DNA from: Streptomyces resistomycificus
GTDB taxonomy: Bacteria > Actinomycetota > Actinomycetes > Streptomycetales > Streptomycetaceae
Length of the DNA stretch: 64,000 nucleotides
Direction of reading: 5' to 3'
Assembly (NCBI RefSeq): GCF_001514265.1
Contig: NZ_KQ948990.1
Coordinates: 775,967-839,966 of the forward strand
Shown: piece after piece, positions 61,904 to 64,000 of the stretch
Layout: every line of letters begins with the position of its first letter
How positions within the stretch are numbered: the first letter of the stretch is position 1
Position numbers and translations under genes: made by a program
Notes under the pieces: generated by a model
What the model saw: the letters and a program-made list of their open reading frames with translations, nothing else
Told to the model about the DNA's origin: nothing
Database searches by the model: none

Positions 61904-63310
61904 ATGTCGGTAGGCGAAGAGGTCCGCACCGAGCAGGACAGGCCGCAGCAGAGCCTCGGCACGGCGGCCGCGCGGAACCTGGCCACCACCACCAAGTCCG
62001 CACCCCAGATGCAGGAGATCAGCTCCCGCTGGCTGCTGCGCACGCTGCCCTGGGTGAACGTGCAGGGCGGCACGTACCGGGTGAACCGCAGGCTGACCTA
62101 CGCCGTGGGGGACGGCCGGGTCACGTTCGTGAAGACCGGTGACCGCGTCGAGGTGATCCCCGACGAGTTGCGCGAACTGCCCGCACTGCGGTCGTTCGAG
62201 GACGCGGAGGTGCTCACCGAGCTCTCCCGGCGTTGCGAGCAGCGGGAGTTCAGCCCGGGAGACGTGATCGCCGAGTTCGGCAGCCAGACCGACGAGGTCT
62301 TCCTGCTGGCACACGGCCGGGTGGAGAAGGTGGGCACCGGACCGTACGGCGACGACGCGGTCCTCGGAGTCCTCGCCGACGGCGCGTACTTCGGAGAACA
62401 GGCGCTGCTCGACCCGGAGGCCATCTGGGAGTACACCGCCCGCGCGGTCACCGCCTGCACGGTGCTGGTGCTGCCCCGCGGCCATGTCGAGCAGGTCGCG
62501 GAGCGTTCCGAGTCCCTGGGCGGGCATCTCCAGGAGCAGCGTGCGATCCCTTCGCAGCGCACCAACAAGTTCGGCGAGAAGGAGATCGACCTCGCGGCCG
62601 GCCACGACGGCGAGCCGGACATCCCGCACACCTTCGTCGACTACGAGGCCAGGCCCCGCGAGTACGAACTGAGCATCGCCCAGACCGTGCTGCGCATCCA
62701 CTCCCGCGTCGCCGACCTCTACAACCAGCCGATGAACCAGACCGAGCAGCAGATCCGGCTGACGGTCGAGGCGTTGAAGGAGCGCCAGGAGCACGAACTC
62801 GTCAACAACCGGCAGTTCGGGCTGCTGCACAACTGCGAGTACGACCAGCGGATCCAGCCGCACGACGGCGTGCCCAGCCCCGACGACCTGGACGAGCTGC
62901 TCAGCAGGCGGCGTGGCACCAAGCTGCTGCTCGCCCATCCGCGCGCGATCTCCGCGATCGGGCGTGAGCTCAACAAGCGCGGACTGGTCCCGGAGACCAT
63001 CGAGGTGGCGGGCAACCGCATTCCCACCTGGCGCGGCGTGCCGATCTACCCCTGCAACAAGATCCCGGTCACCGAGGCCCGGACGACCTCGATCATCGCC
63101 ATGCGTACCGGCGAGGCCGAGCAGGGCGTCATCGGACTTCAGCAGGCCGGTATCCCGGACGAGATCGAGCCGAGCCTGTCCGTGCGCTTCATGGGCATCA
63201 ACGAGCAGGCGATCATCAAGTACCTGGTGACGGCGTACTACTCGGCCGCGGTCCTCGTGCCGGACGCGCTCGGCGTTCTGGAGAACGTCGAGATCGGCCG
63301 CTGGAGGTGA
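61904..63310 (+). CDS. Family 2B encapsulin shell protein with cyclic-nucleotide-binding domain (EshA-like)
   Basis: 468 residues from ATG 61904 after GGGAGGG. HK97-type shell regions: N-arm about 1-75 ([27 protein letters not shown]) and C-terminal core from about 235 ([31 protein letters not shown]...; [24 protein letters not shown]). Between them, about 90-215, a CAP-type cNMP domain ([33 protein letters not shown]). Its phosphate cassette, WEYTARAV, lacks the usual R-(T/S)-A arginine. EshA of S. griseus is the namesake. The next gene encodes the probable cargo. Confidence 0.93.
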   Translation: MSVGEEVRTEQDRPQQSLGTAAARNLATTTKSAPQMQEISSRWLLRTLPWVNVQGGTYRVNRRLTYAVGDGRVTFVKTGDRVEVIPDELRELPALRSFEDAEVLTELSRRCEQREFSPGDVIAEFGSQTDEVFLLAHGRVEKVGTGPYGDDAVLGVLADGAYFGEQALLDPEAIWEYTARAVTACTVLVLPRGHVEQVAERSESLGGHLQEQRAIPSQRTNKFGEKEIDLAAGHDGEPDIPHTFVDYEARPREYELSIAQTVLRIHSRVADLYNQPMNQTEQQIRLTVEALKERQEHELVNNRQFGLLHNCEYDQRIQPHDGVPSPDDLDELLSRRRGTKLLLAHPRAISAIGRELNKRGLVPETIEVAGNRIPTWRGVPIYPCNKIPVTEARTTSIIAMRTGEAEQGVIGLQQAGIPDEIEPSLSVRFMGINEQAIIKYLVTAYYSAAVLVPDALGVLENVEIGRWR

Positions 63311-63330
63311 CGTTCCCGCACCTGAGGGAC

Positions 63331-63358
63331 GTGTCCCCACCTCTCGGGGCGGGGACAC
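63331..63358. promoter_or_regulatory. Hairpin between encapsulin and cargo gene
   Basis: Arms GTGTCCCC (63331-63338) and GGGGACAC (63351-63358), 12-nt loop. It may attenuate readthrough from the shell gene into the cargo gene, so shell would exceed cargo. Confidence 0.6.
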
Positions 63359-63423
63359 CCCGGTCCTGCGCGCCCAGCCACACCGTAAGTGCCACCGTCC
63401 GCGGACTCTCCGAGGGGAATCCC

Positions 63424-64000
63424 ATGACCGAGTTCATGACGGAGCCGAAGCAGGGTGACACCGGAAGCGCTGTGGGGGCGCATCCGCTCGACGGGCACGA
63501 GGCGGGGGCGATCCTGGAGCGGGTGCGGGCCTCGGTCGACCCCGAGTTGCGGTCCGCCCTGGAGTCGCTGCCCGGCTCCATGCGCCGTATCGCGCTCTAC
63601 CACTTCGGCTGGGAGCACGCCGACGGCACCCCGGCGGCGGGCAACGCGGGCAAGGCGATCCGGCCCGCGCTCGTCCTGACCGCGGCCACCGCCCTCGGCG
63701 GACAGCCGGCGCGTACGGCGGCCGTCCGGGCGGCCGCGGCGGTGGAACTGGTCCACAACTTCACACTGCTGCACGACGACGTGATGGACCGGGACACCAC
63801 CCGGCGGCACCGGCCCACCGCGTGGACCGTGTTCGGCGACGCCGACGCGATCCTCGCCGGGGACGCCCTCCAGGCGCTGGCCCTGCGGCTGCTCGCCGAG
63901 GATCCGCATCCGGCGTCCGCGCGGGCCGCCGCACGGCTCGCTGACTGTGTCGTCGAACTGTGCGCGGGCCAGCACGCGGACACGGCCATGGAACTGCGCC
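63424..64000 (+). CDS. Polyprenyl diphosphate synthase, probable encapsulin cargo (3' end outside window)
   Basis: Open from ATG 63424 (GAGGGGAA upstream) to the window edge, 192 codons. Trans-prenyltransferase fold: GNAGKAIRPALVLTAA, first Asp-rich motif LLHDDVMDRDTTRRHRPT, VFGDADAILAGDALQALAL. The first 25 residues (MTEFMTEPKQGDTG...) precede the core and could carry an encapsulation signal. It condenses isopentenyl diphosphate with allylic diphosphates; chain length cannot be told because of truncation. 113 bp from the shell gene. Confidence 0.9.
   Translation, partial: MTEFMTEPKQGDTGSAVGAHPLDGHEAGAILERVRASVDPELRSALESLPGSMRRIALYHFGWEHADGTPAAGNAGKAIRPALVLTAATALGGQPARTAAVRAAAAVELVHNFTLLHDDVMDRDTTRRHRPTAWTVFGDADAILAGDALQALALRLLAEDPHPASARAAARLADCVVELCAGQHADTAMELR

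Overview
The window is very GC-rich chromosomal DNA from a Streptomyces, close to but not identical with Streptomyces coelicolor. I infer this from high third-position GC, frequent GTG starts, and a gene order I recognise from that genus: hisN, rsgA-aroA, sigR-rsrA, the epi-isozizaene synthase/CYP170A1 pair, nrdAB, dasRABCD-nagB, wblE and sigH-ushX. Names given below rest on sequence motifs and recalled synteny; no database search was run.

Layout. 1-2895 is a TerD-AIM24 fusion (cut by the left edge) followed by two more AIM24 genes. 3043-9291 holds a Nudix hydrolase overlapping a DUF2342 metalloprotease-like gene, an NAD-dependent epimerase, a 92-bp minisatellite, moaE, a 54-residue membrane protein, a PDZ-Lon (YlbL-like) protease and a PPA1309-like gene. 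9443-12421 is a giant UPF0182 membrane protein. 12464-14768 has two identical initiator tRNA genes flanking a Sel1-repeat gene, and next to the second tRNA lies a frameshifted, truncated ABC ATPase (14828-15331). 15425-23399 is mostly housekeeping: a Fur-family regulator with a candidate operator, a CBS protein, hisN, a TetR gene, an SMR transporter, rsgA-aroA, an M50-like membrane peptidase, a SRAP protein and a hydrolase.

23406-29207 is the thiol-oxidative stress locus sigR-rsrA with a SigR-type promoter and the two-start SigR/SigR' arrangement, then two overlapping HD-domain membrane proteins, a TPR protein and def. 29501-31953 is the albaflavenone pair. 31958-37698 holds an AraC/GlxA-type regulator (NrdS-like), two inserted divergent genes, and nrdAB behind an adenosylcobalamin riboswitch. 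37914-39799 is a monocarboxylate-type Na+ symporter with its DUF3311 partner.

40050-47248 is the DasR N-acetylglucosamine/chitobiose module: dasR, divergent dasABC, a GH3 hexosaminidase and nagB, with several DasR-type operators (dre). One further dre-like site, at 48927, lies well outside that module, upstream of a PdtaS-like histidine kinase. 47329-55348 continues with an SDR/TetR divergent pair, PdtaS-like kinase, wblE, a diacylglycerol-kinase-like gene, and the sigH-ushX pair.

The right end is the most unusual part: a TIR-NB-ARC-TPR protein (57109-60021) built like a plant or animal NLR, then a PLP enzyme, a leader-less peptidoglycan amidase, and at 61904 a Family 2B encapsulin (EshA-like, with an inserted cyclic-nucleotide-binding domain). 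This is followed by a polyprenyl diphosphate synthase that runs off the window. The last pair looks like a protein nanocompartment with an isoprenoid-making cargo enzyme.
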